Origin: Chamaelirium japonicum
Taxonomy: Eukaryota; Streptophyta; Magnoliopsida; Liliales; Melanthiaceae
Direction: 5' to 3'
DNA length: 64,000 nt
Assembly (NCBI GenBank): GCA_947650365.1
Contig: OX393551.1
Span: 59,091,744-59,155,743, forward strand
The position numbers were made by a program, and so were the translations under genes. Below the pieces are notes generated by a model. It did no database searches. It had not been told where the DNA came from and was given only the letters and a program-made list of their open reading frames with translations. Numbering within the stretch: the first letter of the stretch is position 1; the number at the start of each line of letters is the position of its first letter. This document shows positions 34,545 through 46,842 of this stretch, in pieces.

Positions 34545-35126
34545 AGAAAGATACATGATCACCAATCATAACAACAATGCACAAAAGGACTACTTCTGAA
34601 TCCCTAATCGCGAGATGAATATAATTTGATAACAAAGTAAGAAAAGAAGACATTCAAGCATACAAGCTTGGCAACTTCCATTAACCATTTAATACGAAGT
34701 AATATAATGTAGAAAAAAGGTATCGAATACCACAAGCTTCCACTCTTTCTATGGATCTATTATTCTCAAGAGTCACTGAAAGATAAGATCAACTAACATT
34801 TTGACAACTAGCATCCAAAATTAACGAGCCATTGATACAACCAATTCAAAATAGAATAAATACATGGTTATATAGCCAGACAGCTAATTAAAAGTTTAAA
34901 ACTAGACGACATTCTGGATATCAAATGCTTGAGGTAGCACCTACTAACGAAGATCATGAACTAAAGAGTGCCAGTCCACCTGAAAATTGACCCGACTAAA
35001 GAAGCTCATCCCGACTAAAGAAGAGCACCTACTAGCAGAGGGCTGGACTCCACTCCTACAATGAAAATGGCCAATAACTGGCCTGTAGCACCCAAGTTGT
35101 GTGATGCGGAATGAGCGGCCATGGTA
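34545..35126. other. Unresolved stretch
   Basis: No recognised gene. A short local duplication (CCCGACTAAAGAAG at about 34989 and 35012) is present. Confidence 0.3.
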
Positions 35127-35466
35127 CATGGTTTCAAATTTCGGTCGAAGTTATGAAATTCCGGCAAAATATTTCGGTTTCGGTCAAGACTGAAACGAAA
35201 AGAGGGTCGAAATCAAGGTGACTGTTAATTTCTATCAAATTCTTTTTTTTTTTTTTGGTAGGAATTTCGATCAATTTCGGTTTTCGGAAGTGGAACTATA
35301 AATTTTGGTCAATTTCGATTGAAATTTTGCTCAATTTTGATCGAAATTTCGCTCAATTTTTAGTTTCAGAACAGGAACTATAAATTTTAAATTTCGATCA
35401 ATTTCAATAAAAATTAGGTTTAAGCTTAGACCAAAACCAGACACGAAACCATAATTTAAAACCTTG
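35127..35466. mobile_element. hAT-like MITE, 340 bp
   Basis: Ends CATGGTTTCAAATTTCGG and inverted CAAGGTTTTAAATTATGG agree at about 14 of 18 positions. The interior repeats AATTTCGGTC and AATTTCGATC. It resembles the ends of the element at 50071-51192. No clear flanking duplication. Confidence 0.5.
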
Positions 35467-35589
35467 CTACCCGATTGTGACCAAAGTGTCCTTGTGCATC
35501 GCACGTACCTAATTGCTACGGGCGAGTAATTGGCTGATTTCGCTATAGGAGCGAAGTGCACTTACTAAATAAGTTCATTATTTAAATAA

Positions 35590-36010
35590 AGGGTGGATTA
35601 CAGTTTGACCCCCTCCCTGAAGTTGGGGGCTGTTACAATTATGTCCCCATGTATGTTTTGTAACACTAACACCCCTCGTATTTTGCAAGACATGACTTTC
35701 ACCTCCTTGTGACGACCTCATAAAGAGAAAAAACTTGGATGGAGAGGCCTTATCGGCTGACCCCATAACACAATGGGGATGCCTATCACGACATGCCATA
35801 TTGTAAGCCTCGGACCATTGCTTTGTGGGGCAGCCTCAATGCTCAGTGTGGCGCGCCGGGATAGGCGCCCCCACAAAACTATGGGGTAAGGCCTCCCCAT
35901 CGAAGTTGCTCGCCTCATGAAGGGGTGGTTGTGTCAACAAATTGAAAATACAAGGGTGTTCGTGATACAAAACAAACTATGGCGACATGATTGTAACAGC
36001 CCCCAAACTT
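35590..36010. mobile_element. MITE-like inverted-repeat element
   Basis: AAGTTGGGGGCTGTTACAAT (35621) is matched inversely by ATTGTAACAGCCCCCAAACTT at about 35991. The interior is GC-richer (GGCGCGCCGGG at about 35850). Outer limits are approximate. Confidence 0.55.
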
Positions 36011-36023
36011 TAGCTTAAAAAAA

Positions 36024-36329
36024 GGGGGCAAATTACAAAAACCTCCCTTGAACTATGCTCCGTCTACATGTTAACCCCTCTATGAACGTTCAACCGTCAA
36101 ACTTAACATTTACCCCAAAAATGGCCTTCTTAATGTGGCCAAACACACTATCTAAGTACTACTTATGCTGACTAGGACAAGGGTAGTTTGGTATAAAAAT
36201 TAAGTTTGATGGCTAAAATTTGACGGAAGGGATGAACGTGCAGACGTAGCATAATTCGACGAATGGGGTGAAAGGCCAATGTGAAATTAGGTGCATAGTT
36301 TAGGGGGTTTGTTTGTATTTTTCCCAAAA
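36024..36329. mobile_element. MITE, about 305 bp
   Basis: GGGCAAATTACAAAAACCTC at the left pairs with GGGAAAAATACAAACAAACC read inversely from the right, and AACTATGC and GCATAGTT continue the pairing. A-runs flank both ends. Confidence 0.6.
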
Positions 36330-36724
36330 AATAATGTATATATGCATATTATATATCTCTCTGAACTATATAAAGAAATAGTCTTACCAAAAAAATAGGA
36401 CAAAATAGTAGCCTAGTAGGTGAATAAGAAAATAATATATACCATAAATTAAAACAGAAGCATTCTTTAAAAAAAAAATTAGAAGAAATGTTTCTTTCTG
36501 TTCTCACTTGATAAAGAGAGAGCTTCTCCCTGCATCCGAGACCTGCAAAAAAAATCACAATAAGAATTAAATAATAGTTAGTTCAACTGGTATCTACATT
36601 AGTTTACCCAAAAAAAAAAAACCAGTATCAACATGAAAATAAAATCGGCAAATTAGGTATAGGTCGTTAACTATTTTGCAATATTATCCGCAGGACACCA
36701 TAATTTGCTATATTAGCCAAGGTC

Positions 36725-36815
36725 CCTACAAGTATACATTCGTCTCCAGGAAGAGTATATATTCGTGTTCAAAAACAGTATATATTCATCTTTAGAAAGG
36801 GTATATATTTGTCGG
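36725..36815. repeat. Degenerate tandem repeat of about 25 bp
   Basis: About four units built on GTATATATTCGTCTCCAGGA and variants. Confidence 0.6.
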
Positions 36816-36968
36816 GAGGGACTTGAGCTATATTTTGAAATTAATGTGTCCTGCAACTAAAAGTCATCTCTCAAAAAGGACTTATGTCAAACTTCCCCTA
36901 AAATCGGCAAATAAAATCTTATAGAAGAATAAGAAAAAAAGACTAATCGGAATCACATAACTACCTTC

Positions 36969-37130
36969 ATCTTGCGGAATGGATCCCATCTCCTCACCAC
37001 TCCGTTGCCTGAGCACAGAGACTGAGAGGCAGAGCAGGAAACCCTCGGATATCTAGGGTTTGGAATGAGGTAACGGAATCTAGGGCTCAGTGGAAGCAGG
37101 CCGGAGCTAGGGTTCAGATGGATCCAACAG
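36969..37130 (-). other. Possible 5' end of a minus-strand gene
   Basis: On the minus strand a leader-like stretch with two AACCCTAG motifs is followed by ATGGGATCCATTCCGCAAGA and a donor GAAG|GTAGTT at about 36964. A possible next exon after an acceptor at about 36543 reads LGCREKLSLYQ. The product is not recognised and downstream exons were not found. Confidence 0.25.
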
Positions 37131-37421
37131 AAAGGGGGGTAGACGCCGGGAAGAGGTGGCGGAGGCCGACGCAGCGGCGAAGCGCCTCTGCAGTTTGCAG
37201 AGGAGGAGGAAAGAGGGGCGGAGGGCAGTATAGAGAAACCACAAGATGAATGCGACTCAGCATGTTAACGAGACTCTCTGAAATCGTACTCGTTCGTACC
37301 GCAAACAAACTAGCCGTCCCTGGATGCTGCTCCACTGGGTCCCACTTTATAACACGAACGGTTCCGTTGTGGGGGCAGCCAGATGAGTCTCCCTCTCTTG
37401 ACCCCTCCAATATAATTTTTT

Positions 37422-37679
37422 GGGTTATTTTGATTTTGCCCCCCAAACTTTGCCTTGAATTAGACTTTACCCACATTTTTCATTAATTAGACTTTACCCC
37501 CCAAAACTAACTGTTCCGTCAGCTCACCCCCCAAAACTTTATTTCTTTTCCGTCAGCTCACCTTTCTCTTTGAATGTGAACTGACAGAATAGTTAGCTTT
37601 GGGGGGTAAAGTCTAATTAATGAAAAGATGGGGGTAAAGTCTAATTCAAGGCAAATTTTGGGGGTAAAGTCAAAATAAC
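37422..37679. mobile_element. Palindromic MITE (family 1, copy B)
   Basis: It is closely similar to 22468-22732 along its length, including CCGTCAGCTCACC in the centre and the inverted GGGTAAAGTCAAAATAAC end. It lies about 120 bp upstream of the sororin-like start codon. Confidence 0.85.
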
Positions 37680-37802
37680 ACTACTTTTTTTTGCTGGACA
37701 CTCTTGACCCGTTGAACCCCTCCAACGATCCTCCCAAACTCCCGCCTTCTACACGGATTATATACACTGGAAGCGTCCTCTGCAAGCTCCCACACTCCGT
37801 CG

Positions 37803-38088
37803 ATGGGGAGCCATGGGTCCGAGAGGAGGAGGAGGAGGAGCGGGGGTCTTAAGAGGGAGCCCCTATCCGACCTCACCAACGCCCCATCCATCGCCCCCTC
37901 TTCCGCCCACTCTCTTGTCGACTGCCGGAAGTCCAAGAACTCGGTGCCGAGATCCTTCGCCTCCCCGGATCCCGACGAGGGCTCCATCAGATGCGCCTCG
38001 AGCATTGGATCAAGCGGCCACGGGGGAAGAGTCGCTGCATCTCCATTAGGCGGGCCTCGAGCATTGGATCAGAGCTCGAACTCTAAAG
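37803..38088 (+). CDS. Sororin-like protein, exon 1 of 3 (gene 37803-57530)
   Basis: The gene joins 37803-38088, 48809-48932 and 57386-57530 (286, 124 and 145 nt; 184 codons plus stop) with GT-AG introns and matching phases (1 then 2). Exon 1 encodes a basic N-terminus with RRRRRSGGLKREPLSDLTN, a motif style seen in mitotic proteins, and a Ser/Pro-rich tail. The C-terminus (exon 3) resembles the conserved end of sororin proteins, which protect cohesin on chromatin after replication. Exon 1 contains a repeated GCCTCGAGCATTGGATCA at 37996 and 38054. Introns are 10,720 and 8,453 bp, almost all transposable elements. The assignment rests on recognition of the C-terminal pattern; the exon structure itself is firmer. 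Confidence 0.6.
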
Positions 38089-38742
38089 GTATGGATCCTT
38101 TGTTTGTGGACGCTAGGGTGTGGAGCTGTACTGTGAATTCTTGCCGATTGGAGCTCCATGGGATCGGACTGGTTCTGTGGGGGTTGGGTGAAGAAGAGGG
38201 GTAAATTTCATGTTCCTGGCTGGTCTGAGGGGTTCAGACTTCAGAGCTCTAGAGTTCTGAAGTGTGATCCGATCTGCTGGTGCTTTTGTTTGCAGGATTA
38301 ATCCACCTATAGATCGAATAGTGTTTGAATCTTGTGATATGTACAATATTTTGGATAAGCTATTGCCTGCTCATTTTTGTTAATTTACATCCTTATAGCT
38401 TATAGGGTTCTAGTTAGGATTCCTTCCAGATGGGTTTGAGATTTTATGGTTGCGTGCGGAGAACTAAATGTTGAAAAAATTTACCAACATTTGACGGATT
38501 TCCAGGGCACTGACTGTGAAAATACCACATCGGTATAATTTGTCGACCGGAATGACCGATAGATGTCGGTTATGTTGCCGAAAAGGCCCACCGCAGTGTA
38601 ATTATTCCAATTTGTCAGCATGTCGGTTGACAGGTGCTGTCAGATTTCGGTAACATAGATGTTGGGACCATAGACATTGCTTAATTCAACACATACGATT
38701 GATGTATAAATGCAACATATGTTAGGATCCAGAAGGTACCAT

Positions 38743-39513
38743 GTCAGGAGGACTTGGTACTATTTAGCGATGACTACGATGGATCCACGAAGATCAAATC
38801 ATGAATGATCCTCTGACGGATCAAACACGGAACAAATCAACCAAACTTACAAGGCAGTAGGAGTTAGCAGGCATAAACTAAGACAATCCAACAACAGAAC
38901 ATAAAAAAGCAAAGCAATCACAAAGATGCGACCAAGATTTTATGTGGAAACCCTTGCAAGAGAAATCCACTGGTGAAGACGATCAGATTATCCATTAGAA
39001 TGGAGAAACAGAGAATTTACAAGCAATGCCCAACTTCAATTAGAAGAACCTCCTTCACCTAGGGCACCTTCTCTCTCAAGAAATCTCACCAAGTGTCCCT
39101 CTCTCTCAGAAATTACAATGAGTTCATCATCTCTCAAGAAAACCCTAAAGGTTTATATAAGGCCCGAAGAAAATAAGAGTCCAAAGCCTATGTGTCAGTC
39201 TGCACATGCCCTGCCCGAGTTGATCGTGCGCACGATGGGGTCATCGTGCCAATGATCCGGCCTAGAGTTTACTCACCTGAAAATAAAGACGTCTCCAAAC
39301 ATGCACACGGTGGGAATCGTGCACATGATTTTCCTGATGCAATCTCCAGTGTAATGCCGCTCAGCCAGGTCGCGCGCATAGTGGGGTACTCGTGTGCACG
39401 ACATGCTTTCAGATCGTGTGCACGATTTCCCAATCATGTGGATGACTTGCTGAAATTATCCAAATTGTCTTATGCTCCTACTGAGAGTACCCAATTTTGA
39501 GTCATACTCATCA
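38743..39513 (-). mobile_element. 3' LTR of a minus-strand Copia element
   Basis: It is similar along its length to 41038-41811 (for example GACGGATCAAACRCRGAACAAATCAA and the AATGGAGAAACAGAGAA block; each quoted here only in part). On the minus strand it starts TGATGAGTATGA at 39513, preceded by a PPT-like CCAAGGTGAATAT. It contains several ATCGTGCNCACGAT-like palindromes. Confidence 0.75.
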
Positions 39514-39672
39514 ATATTCACCTTGGTGAGATATCCTTCAACAAAAGTCTGGTCGTTGTCTCCAATGCACCCTGACGGTGCCCAAATGAGGCATCATCGT
39601 TGTCCGAAAACACGTCCCGAAGATGTGCCGAAGCACCCTGGTGGTGCTAGCACCCTGAAGGTGCGAAACTCC

Positions 39673-41010
39673 TTAACTCATTTTGATTAATTTCAAGCAA
39701 TGCTTAAACTTAGTCACTGGAACCTGCTTCGTCAATATGTCGGAAGGATTATCTTGCGTATGAATCTTCTTCACAAAAACCATCCTATCCTTGATAGTCT
39801 TTTGAACAAAATGATACTGGAAATCAATATGCTTCGTCCGTGAATAATGAACCTGATTATCGTTCACCAAATAGATAGTCCTCTGGCTATTTGAAAATAC
39901 CACCATGTTGGGCTGCGATAGACCAAACTCGTTCACAATGCCTCAAAACTACATTGCCTCTTTAGTTAGCTCCCTCTGTTATAGCTATATGTTTTGCTTA
40001 TGTTGTCAACAATGCAACCGTGTCTTGTAGGAAGGCTTTCCAACTCACCGGACCTTTTACTAGTGTAAACAAATAACCTACCATAGACCTTCACTCATCT
40101 AGATCATTTGTATCAATATATCACACTGTATCTCTGACTAACTCGCCGTCTTGCTGAAAAATTAACTTGATGCCTGTTATACCCTGAAGGTACCAAAATA
40201 TCCACACTTCACGCCTGCCAATGCTCCTTCCCTGGATCAGTCATGTAACGACTGGTCATACTGACCGCCTGTACGATATCTTGGGTGTACATACCATTGC
40301 ATACATTAAATTACCGACTGTGCTCATATACGACACACGAGCCATGTAGACATGCTCGTTATCGGTGTTAGGAGACTGTATCACCGATAGTCGAAAGTGT
40401 ACAGTAAGAAAGATGCTAATTGGCTTAGCACCACCAATACCATAACGATAAACTAGCTTTCGAGCTGCTGCATGCAGATCTGCTCCTCTAAATCACTATA
40501 TAAGAACATTGTCTTCACGTAGAGTTGCTCTAGCTTGAGATCAAGCAGTACCACCTTGGCCAACAGAATGCGGATGGAAGTAGCCGATGTGAATTGTACC
40601 AATCTAACTGGGGGCTTCATTATAGTTGATGCTCTCTTTCTGCAAGCAGCCTTTCGCCACCAATCGTGCCTTGTACCGAATACATTTTGGAACTTCATCT
40701 TTCTTCTTGTACACCCACTTGCAGTCGATCACTTTCTGCCCTCTGGGTCTCGCAAGAAACTTCTAAGTTTGATTCTTATGAAAAGACTCATCTCTTTACT
40801 CATGGTTGCACCCCATTGAACGCAGTCAGTATCATGAACTTCTTCATCACAATTGGTCAGCTCATCACTATTGGTCAGAGTTAGTCCATAAGCCACTAAC
40901 TCCTCGTATCCCAATCTGACTGGGGGATTGATAGTCCTTCTCACCCTATCGGCTGCCATGGACTGCTGTCCTGGAACTTGAACTGTCTCCTTCGGAGTAG
41001 TTACCTCCAA
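39673..41010 (-). pseudogene. Copia pol remnant: linker, RT and RNase H pieces
   Basis: Minus strand from 41010: a linker block INPPVRLGYEELVAYGLTLT and VQWGATMSKEMSLF; at about 40590-40460 LLDLKLEQLYVKTMFLYSDL and EEQICMQQLES (RT); at 39936-39673 SQRTIYLVNDNQVHYSRTKH then a DFQYHFV and NPSDILTKQVPVTKF block (RNase H end). Gag, protease and integrase are missing: RT linker abuts the 5' LTR. Confidence 0.82.
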
Positions 41011-41037
41011 CGGAATAGTCTGCTCTACCTCTGTAGA

Positions 41038-41811
41038 TGCTCCAAGAGGACTTGATAGTATTTAGCTCCGATCATGATGGGTTCGCAGATCAAATCACGA
41101 ACGATCCTCCGACGGATCAAACGCAGAACAAATCAACTAAACTTACACAACAGAGGAGTACCAAGCATAAACCAAGACAATCCAACGACTGAACAATAAA
41201 AAGCAAAGCAGCCACAAAGATAAGACATCGATTTTACATGGAAACGCTTGCGGGAGAAAACCACGAGTGAAGATGACCAGACGATTCATTATAATGGAGA
41301 AACAGAGAAGTTACAAGCAATGCCCAACTTCAACGAGAAGAACCCTCTTCACCTAGGACACCTTCTCTTTCAAGAAATCTCACTCAATCTCCCTCTCTCA
41401 AAAGTTGCAATGAGTTCATTATCTATCAAAAAAACCCTAAATGGTTTATATATAAGTCCCGGAGAAAATAGGAGTCCAAAGCTTATACGCCAGTCTACAC
41501 ATGCCCTGCCCGAGTCGATCATGCGCACGTTGGGTCATCCTGTGCACGATCCGTCCTGGAGTTTACTCGCCCGAAAATAAAGACGTCTCCAAACGTGCGC
41601 ATGATGGGAATCGTGTGCATGACTTTCCTGATGTAATCTCCACTCTCTAGTGTAATGTCACTCAGCCAGGTCACGCACTCAGTGGGGTAATCGTATGCAC
41701 GACTTGTTTCTAGGTTGTGCGCATGATCTCATCATGCGGATGACTTTCTGAAATTCTGCAAACTGTCTTATGCTTCTGCCAAGAGTACCCAACGTCAAAC
41801 CATACTCAACA
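41038..41811 (-). mobile_element. 5' LTR of the same minus-strand Copia element
   Basis: On the minus strand it starts TGTTGAGTATGGTTTGACG at 41811. Length (774 bp) agrees with the other LTR (771 bp). TATA-like TATATATAAACC (minus) lies near 41450. Flanking target duplications could not be fixed; the sequence GGGACCATAGACRTTGCTTA occurs outside both LTRs (about 38664 and 41917). Confidence 0.75.
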
Positions 41812-44249
41812 ATATCTTGAAGGGATGTATTTATGATTTAGGCATTGCACTTTAATTAGTGAATTATATATAAATGCAATATCTTGAATATGTGTATTTA
41901 TGCTTAATTTCGTTGTGGGACCATAGACGTTGCTTAATTTAAGTCATTGGATTCATATATGAATCTAACAAACCAAAACATTTCTGACATTTAACCCAAA
42001 ATCTACCAAAATATGCCCAAATTTGACCGGAGTCAACCAAAATTTTCTTCAGTTTGTTTCCTTAAAAATCAAAATTCTTTACCAATATTTTACCAAAATC
42101 CAAAAGAATCTCTGTTTCGCATTAAGGAAATTAACATCAAAAATAACATTTAAAACCTTGGTTATGTGCAATGTTATGATTGAGGAGGGTACCTTGGATT
42201 TGGAGAAGTCGTCTCATTTGCGACTTCTAAGATGCTAGTATTTGCCATAATATGGGATACCAAGGAGTTCCTAATTGAATTTATTCCGAGATGTTTTTAC
42301 TCTTAAGAAGTAATTTCACTTGTTTATCCGAAGACGGAGAAGGTATTGTATTTGAATGTTTTATGCCGACTAGGCTTTCATATTCATGTTGTAGGATTTA
42401 GGATGGTTTCATTATCATGATCACCGGTCATCAAAGTTCGAATTTTGATTTCGACCAATATATTGACCCTTCCTAAAACTGATATATTTCGCGAAATATC
42501 ACAATATATATTATTTGGTGTATGCTATGCAGTCAAAGTCGGTAGTCGGCCTAGTGCCGACTAGGACTAGTCGGGACTAATTCAGGACTAGTCGGCCAAA
42601 ACTTATTCTAACCCCTCCCCCCTCTCTAAACATATATGATATATGAACTAGCATAAATGTCAATAAGTATATGATATTAGTTGGTTAATAACAGTACATA
42701 CCTTCACATTTTACAGCATAAGTATAAATACATAAGTAACAGTCTAACAGAACACAGTTGTATTGGCTTCATGCCTATGTCAGAAGACTCAGAACTAAGA
42801 ATTCATCACAATATTTGTTTGATGATGTTTAATCTGTGAACAACCTGATGGGGACATCGAGCAGAGCCCATGGCGCGTGTACGAGCGCAGGAGGCACCAC
42901 CTGAGCCTATGGCTCTGATCAGACAGCCTGCACCATCATGGATGTTTGCATTTTGTTTTTTAGTCCCACCTCGACTTTTAGGAGTTTTCGTTTGTTATCG
43001 CAGGCCTTTATATAGGCCTGCCCATGGAACATGTAATGGCACTGAATAATGAAATAAAAATTTTGTTTCTCCACTATTGTGTTAAGTGACAACAGGGTGA
43101 GGTGTGTGAAACCCCAATCCCAAACCCTAGGCGTGTGAAACCCTAGGTCGGTACTAGGCGTGTGAAACCCTAGTCCAACCCTTACCTTATTCCGCCTCCT
43201 TGCTCCGCAACCCAGCCACCAGCCCGCCTCCTCCTTTTCCCCGGCCCAGCCAACACCCTCCCCCCCCTTGCCGCCGCCCCTCTCCCTCCCTCCCTCTCAC
43301 CCGACCGGCCCGACCCCGGCGCCAACACCCTCCCCCCCTTGTCGGCGCCCCTCTCCCTCCCTCCCTCTCACCCGACCGGCCCGACCCCGGTGCCAACACC
43401 CTTTCCCCCCCTTGCCGCCGCCCTTCTCCCTCCTTCCCTCTCACCCGACTGCCAAACCCCCCCCCCCCCCCTTACCCGACGCCGGCCCCCACCCGACTGC
43501 CCAGCCCCGATCCCACCTCCCTCTCCTCTGCCACCCGAACCCGACCCGATTCCTTCCTCCTTTCTCCCTTCCTGCCTCTCCTCTGCAGCCCGACCCCCAA
43601 CCCGACCCAACCCGACCCCTCCTTTCCTCTACAGTTCGCTCCCAACCCGACACTAACCCTCATCCCCGGTTTCGCCCCGTGTCCGAGTTCGTGTTCCCCG
43701 ACGCACTTCAGCATGCTTGCATGGCCGCACGACGGGATGGTTGACCCGGACGCTGATCACGGGTTCAATTAAGGGTGCTGATGGCTGACCCGGACGCTGA
43801 TCACGGGTTCGATTGAGGATGCTGACGACTCCTGGATATTTGATCATCATTTTCGGAGTCCCTATTCCTGAGGCCAAGCATGAGCCTCAGTAGGTACGTC
43901 TCTTTTCAGTAGGGTATTTCCGGTAATTCTACTAATCGGATCTCCAGTATATTATCTGTGCCGACGGCTGTCCACCATCGTGATGTTGTGCGTCCCCACC
44001 TGCCTGTTAAGTTCATTAGTATTTGATATTGCGGGATGGACTCGTGCCGTTTAATTTAAGCATTATTTATTGTAATTCTTAGAACTGAGATCGAATTGCC
44101 TGATGCGAGTAGTTTCTGTTAAAACCCATTATTCCCTGCTGATGGTTTGAATAAACTTCTTACCTGAGACTTTTAATTCATAGCGAAACATTGCTAGGAC
44201 AATTAAACTACTGATTTCCTGCCCACCCGCATTTGTTTCGCATCATTTT

Positions 44250-44261
44250 TGGTATCAGAGC
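44250..44261 (+). promoter_or_regulatory. Primer binding site of the CRM-like element
   Basis: TGGTATCAGAGC, 4 nt after the LTR end CATCA. Confidence 0.9.
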
Positions 44262-44453
44262 ATGGTTGTAGGTAGGAACTGTCATGCATTAGTTGTACTG
44301 CATCTAGAAAAATTTTCTTTTAACTTTTGCATTTGATTGCCATATTTAACAAAAAAAAAAAATTTCAGCATGCATCATGTTGTGAGTTTGTCTTTGCATG
44401 CCAACCCCTGAGGTAGGTCCTATCTGTTAGGAGAGTCGAGTGAGTCGGACAAT

Positions 44454-46624
44454 ATGGATCCTGATGTCTTAACTAGGGCACTTGCCGAGTTAGCCCAAGG
44501 AATAGCAACTATGAACCAGAACCTCACCGCTTGTCAGCGTGACACCAATGGCCGTTTTGACCGTTTGGACCAAGCTCCACCGCTAGCTCTACCACCCCTG
44601 GCACTCAAGATTTTCGGCCACCTTGGCAGAACAATCAAAATCCGGGTAAACAGTATCTCCGGAGCATCAGGTTAGAGGTGCCCTCTTTCGATGGCAGGCA
44701 CGATCCCCAATTCTTTTTGGACTGGCTCCAGTCCATGGACCGATACTTTGCCTGGTACCCTTTAACCGAACCGCGAAAAGTGCAATTCGCTGCCATGAAG
44801 CTTAGTGGACCCGCCAACCAATACTGGACTAATTTAGAAGCCTTGAGAGCCGCCAAAACTCAGGACCCCATTGATACTTGGGTCGCCATGAAGAATGAGC
44901 TAAAAGGCAGGTATGTGCCCCCATCATATCGAGCCCACCTATTGGACCAGTGGCACCAATTCACCCAATGCAACAAATCAGCCAGGGACTATGTCACCAA
45001 ATTCGACGAGTTCCTAACTCGCTGCAATGTCCTCAGAACAGAAACCCCTGTCCAGGTCCTGGCACGTTTTCGATCAGGTTTGAGAGAAGACCTGAGAAGT
45101 GAGCTCCTTGCCCGAGATGTTACAGAGTTGGAAAGAGCCTATGCCTTAGTTCAGAACCTCGATAGCATTAGGTCCAACCATTTCCATCAGGATCAAGATT
45201 CCCGAAGCAAAGTCCCTCGGCCTTTCTCGGATAACTACCTAAGTCGGCCCTACCCCAACGAATCCCAACCAAGAGCCGACTCCACCAGTAGAAGCAATGA
45301 GAGAGACAACCATGACAAGGTCCCTGAGAAAGACTTCTCCAAAGTTAGTCCCCTCATCACGTGTTGTAAATGCCAAGGCTACGGACATGTGGCCGCAAAC
45401 TGTGCAAGCCATGTCAAAGTCAACATCATTGATGGCAATCTCATTGAAGTGATAGAGGCTAAAGAGGCAGAATTCGTCTATCAAGCTGAAGAAGAAGATG
45501 GAGACTTTGATGATGATGACAAAGCCATCTTGACTTCCCTTAAACCAATGTCATCTTCCTCCATGTCAGTTGTTAGGTGCGCCCTGTCTCAACCCAAGGA
45601 CAAGAAGGTCAAACTAGGTCCCTGCCCACCTAAGAGTAGTCAGGCCGAACAGCAATCAACTCTAGCTAAAAAGATTTTCAAGGAGCATGATTCAGTCCTA
45701 ATCTTCGTAGACCGATTTTCTGAGGTGACCCATTTCCTTCCTTGTTCCAAGACGTCCGATGGCGTCATAAAGTTACACGGATTGCCTGAAATCATGCCCA
45801 ACAAGGATGTCAAGATCACCAGTTTTTGTTGGAAAATCCCATGGCACAAGCTGGGCACTAGGCTCCAGTTCTCCACTACCTTCCATTCCCAGACCAATGA
45901 CCAGACTGAAGTTGTCAATAGGAGTCCGGGAAACCTTGTCCGTACCTTGATAGGTGAACACGTTAAGACTTGGGATCTGAAACTGTCAATAGCCGAGTTT
46001 GCATATAACACATCTGTCAATAGGTCCACCGGTATGAGTCCTCATGAAGTCATGTATGGGTTCAAACCTAGGCAACCAGTCGATCTTATTCCCATGTCTG
46101 AGCATCATAGAAGTTCCAAGTCGGCATCTGTTTTTGCATCTCATGTGCATGATCTACATATGGAAATCAGTAAAAAAATTGAACAGAGCAATGCGAGCTA
46201 TAAATTAAGGGCCGATGCCCGGAAGCGAGTTCAGACTTTCAGTATGGGAGATTATGTGATGGTCCGGATTCGTCTGGAACGGCTTCCTTCGGGAGCCGTT
46301 AAGAAACTACATACGCGCAGTGCGGGTCCTTTTCGGGTTCTAAAAGATATAAATGATAATGCTTATTTTATTTTATTACCCGAGGGTTTTGGCATCAGTC
46401 CCACCTTCAATATTAAAGATCTAGTGACTTATAATGGCCCATATTTTAACCCTAGAAATCTACTGATAGTTGAGCCTACCCTGGACCCAGCGGGCCAGCC
46501 CCTGAGTGCCCTCCCCTACCCCCACTCCCAGAAATATCCCCACCATATACAGCAAAAGGCATTGATAACATTCTGGATGACGAGATTGTCTCTAGTAGAG
46601 ACGGTGGAATCCGGCGGTACCTAG
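44454..46624 (+). pseudogene. Gag fused in frame to C-terminal integrase
   Basis: Gag starts at 44454 (MDPDVLTRALAELAQG). A frameshift near 44600 moves it to the frame open from 44678 to 46624 (648 codons). That frame has the gag core (FFLDWLQSMDRYFAWYPLTE), a zinc knuckle CCKCQGYGHVAANC at about 45361, an acidic linker, then integrase core pieces: VDRFSEVTHF at about 45709, LHGLPEIMPNKD, QTNDQTEVVNRSPGNL, and after it a GPF-type module (HTRSAGPFRVLKDI). Protease, RT, RNase H and part of integrase are gone. The central IN Asp region reads PNKD rather than SDRD, so the integrase is inactive. Confidence 0.85.
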
Positions 46625-46842
46625 TTTGCTGGAAAGGAAGGCCCCATTCTGAGGACGTGTGGATTGAGCATCAGGGACCCCAGCAGATGGACCCAGACCT
46701 GCTGGAGCTGTACGAGAGCCGCACCGAGCCTTACTCGATGGAGTCGAGTTCTCTCCCACCCCGGGAGAATGATGGGGACATCGAGCAGAGCCCATGGCGC
46801 GTGTACGAGCGCAGGAGGCACCACCTGAGCCTATGGCTCTGA
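46564..46842 (+). pseudogene. Chromodomain of the CRM-like element, in a shifted frame
   Basis: A frame +1 to the 648-codon one reads DNILDDEIVSSRDGG, RRYLVCWKGRPHSEDVWIEH and DPDLLELYES, a typical chromovirus chromodomain. It continues into the 3' LTR to a stop at 46842. The shift near 46540 separates it from integrase. Confidence 0.8.

Noticed and set aside
43187-43772. Proline-rich frames of up to 190 codons
   Set aside because: They lie wholly in the CCC-rich 5' LTR of the CRM-like element and recur in the 3' LTR, with frames open on both strands.
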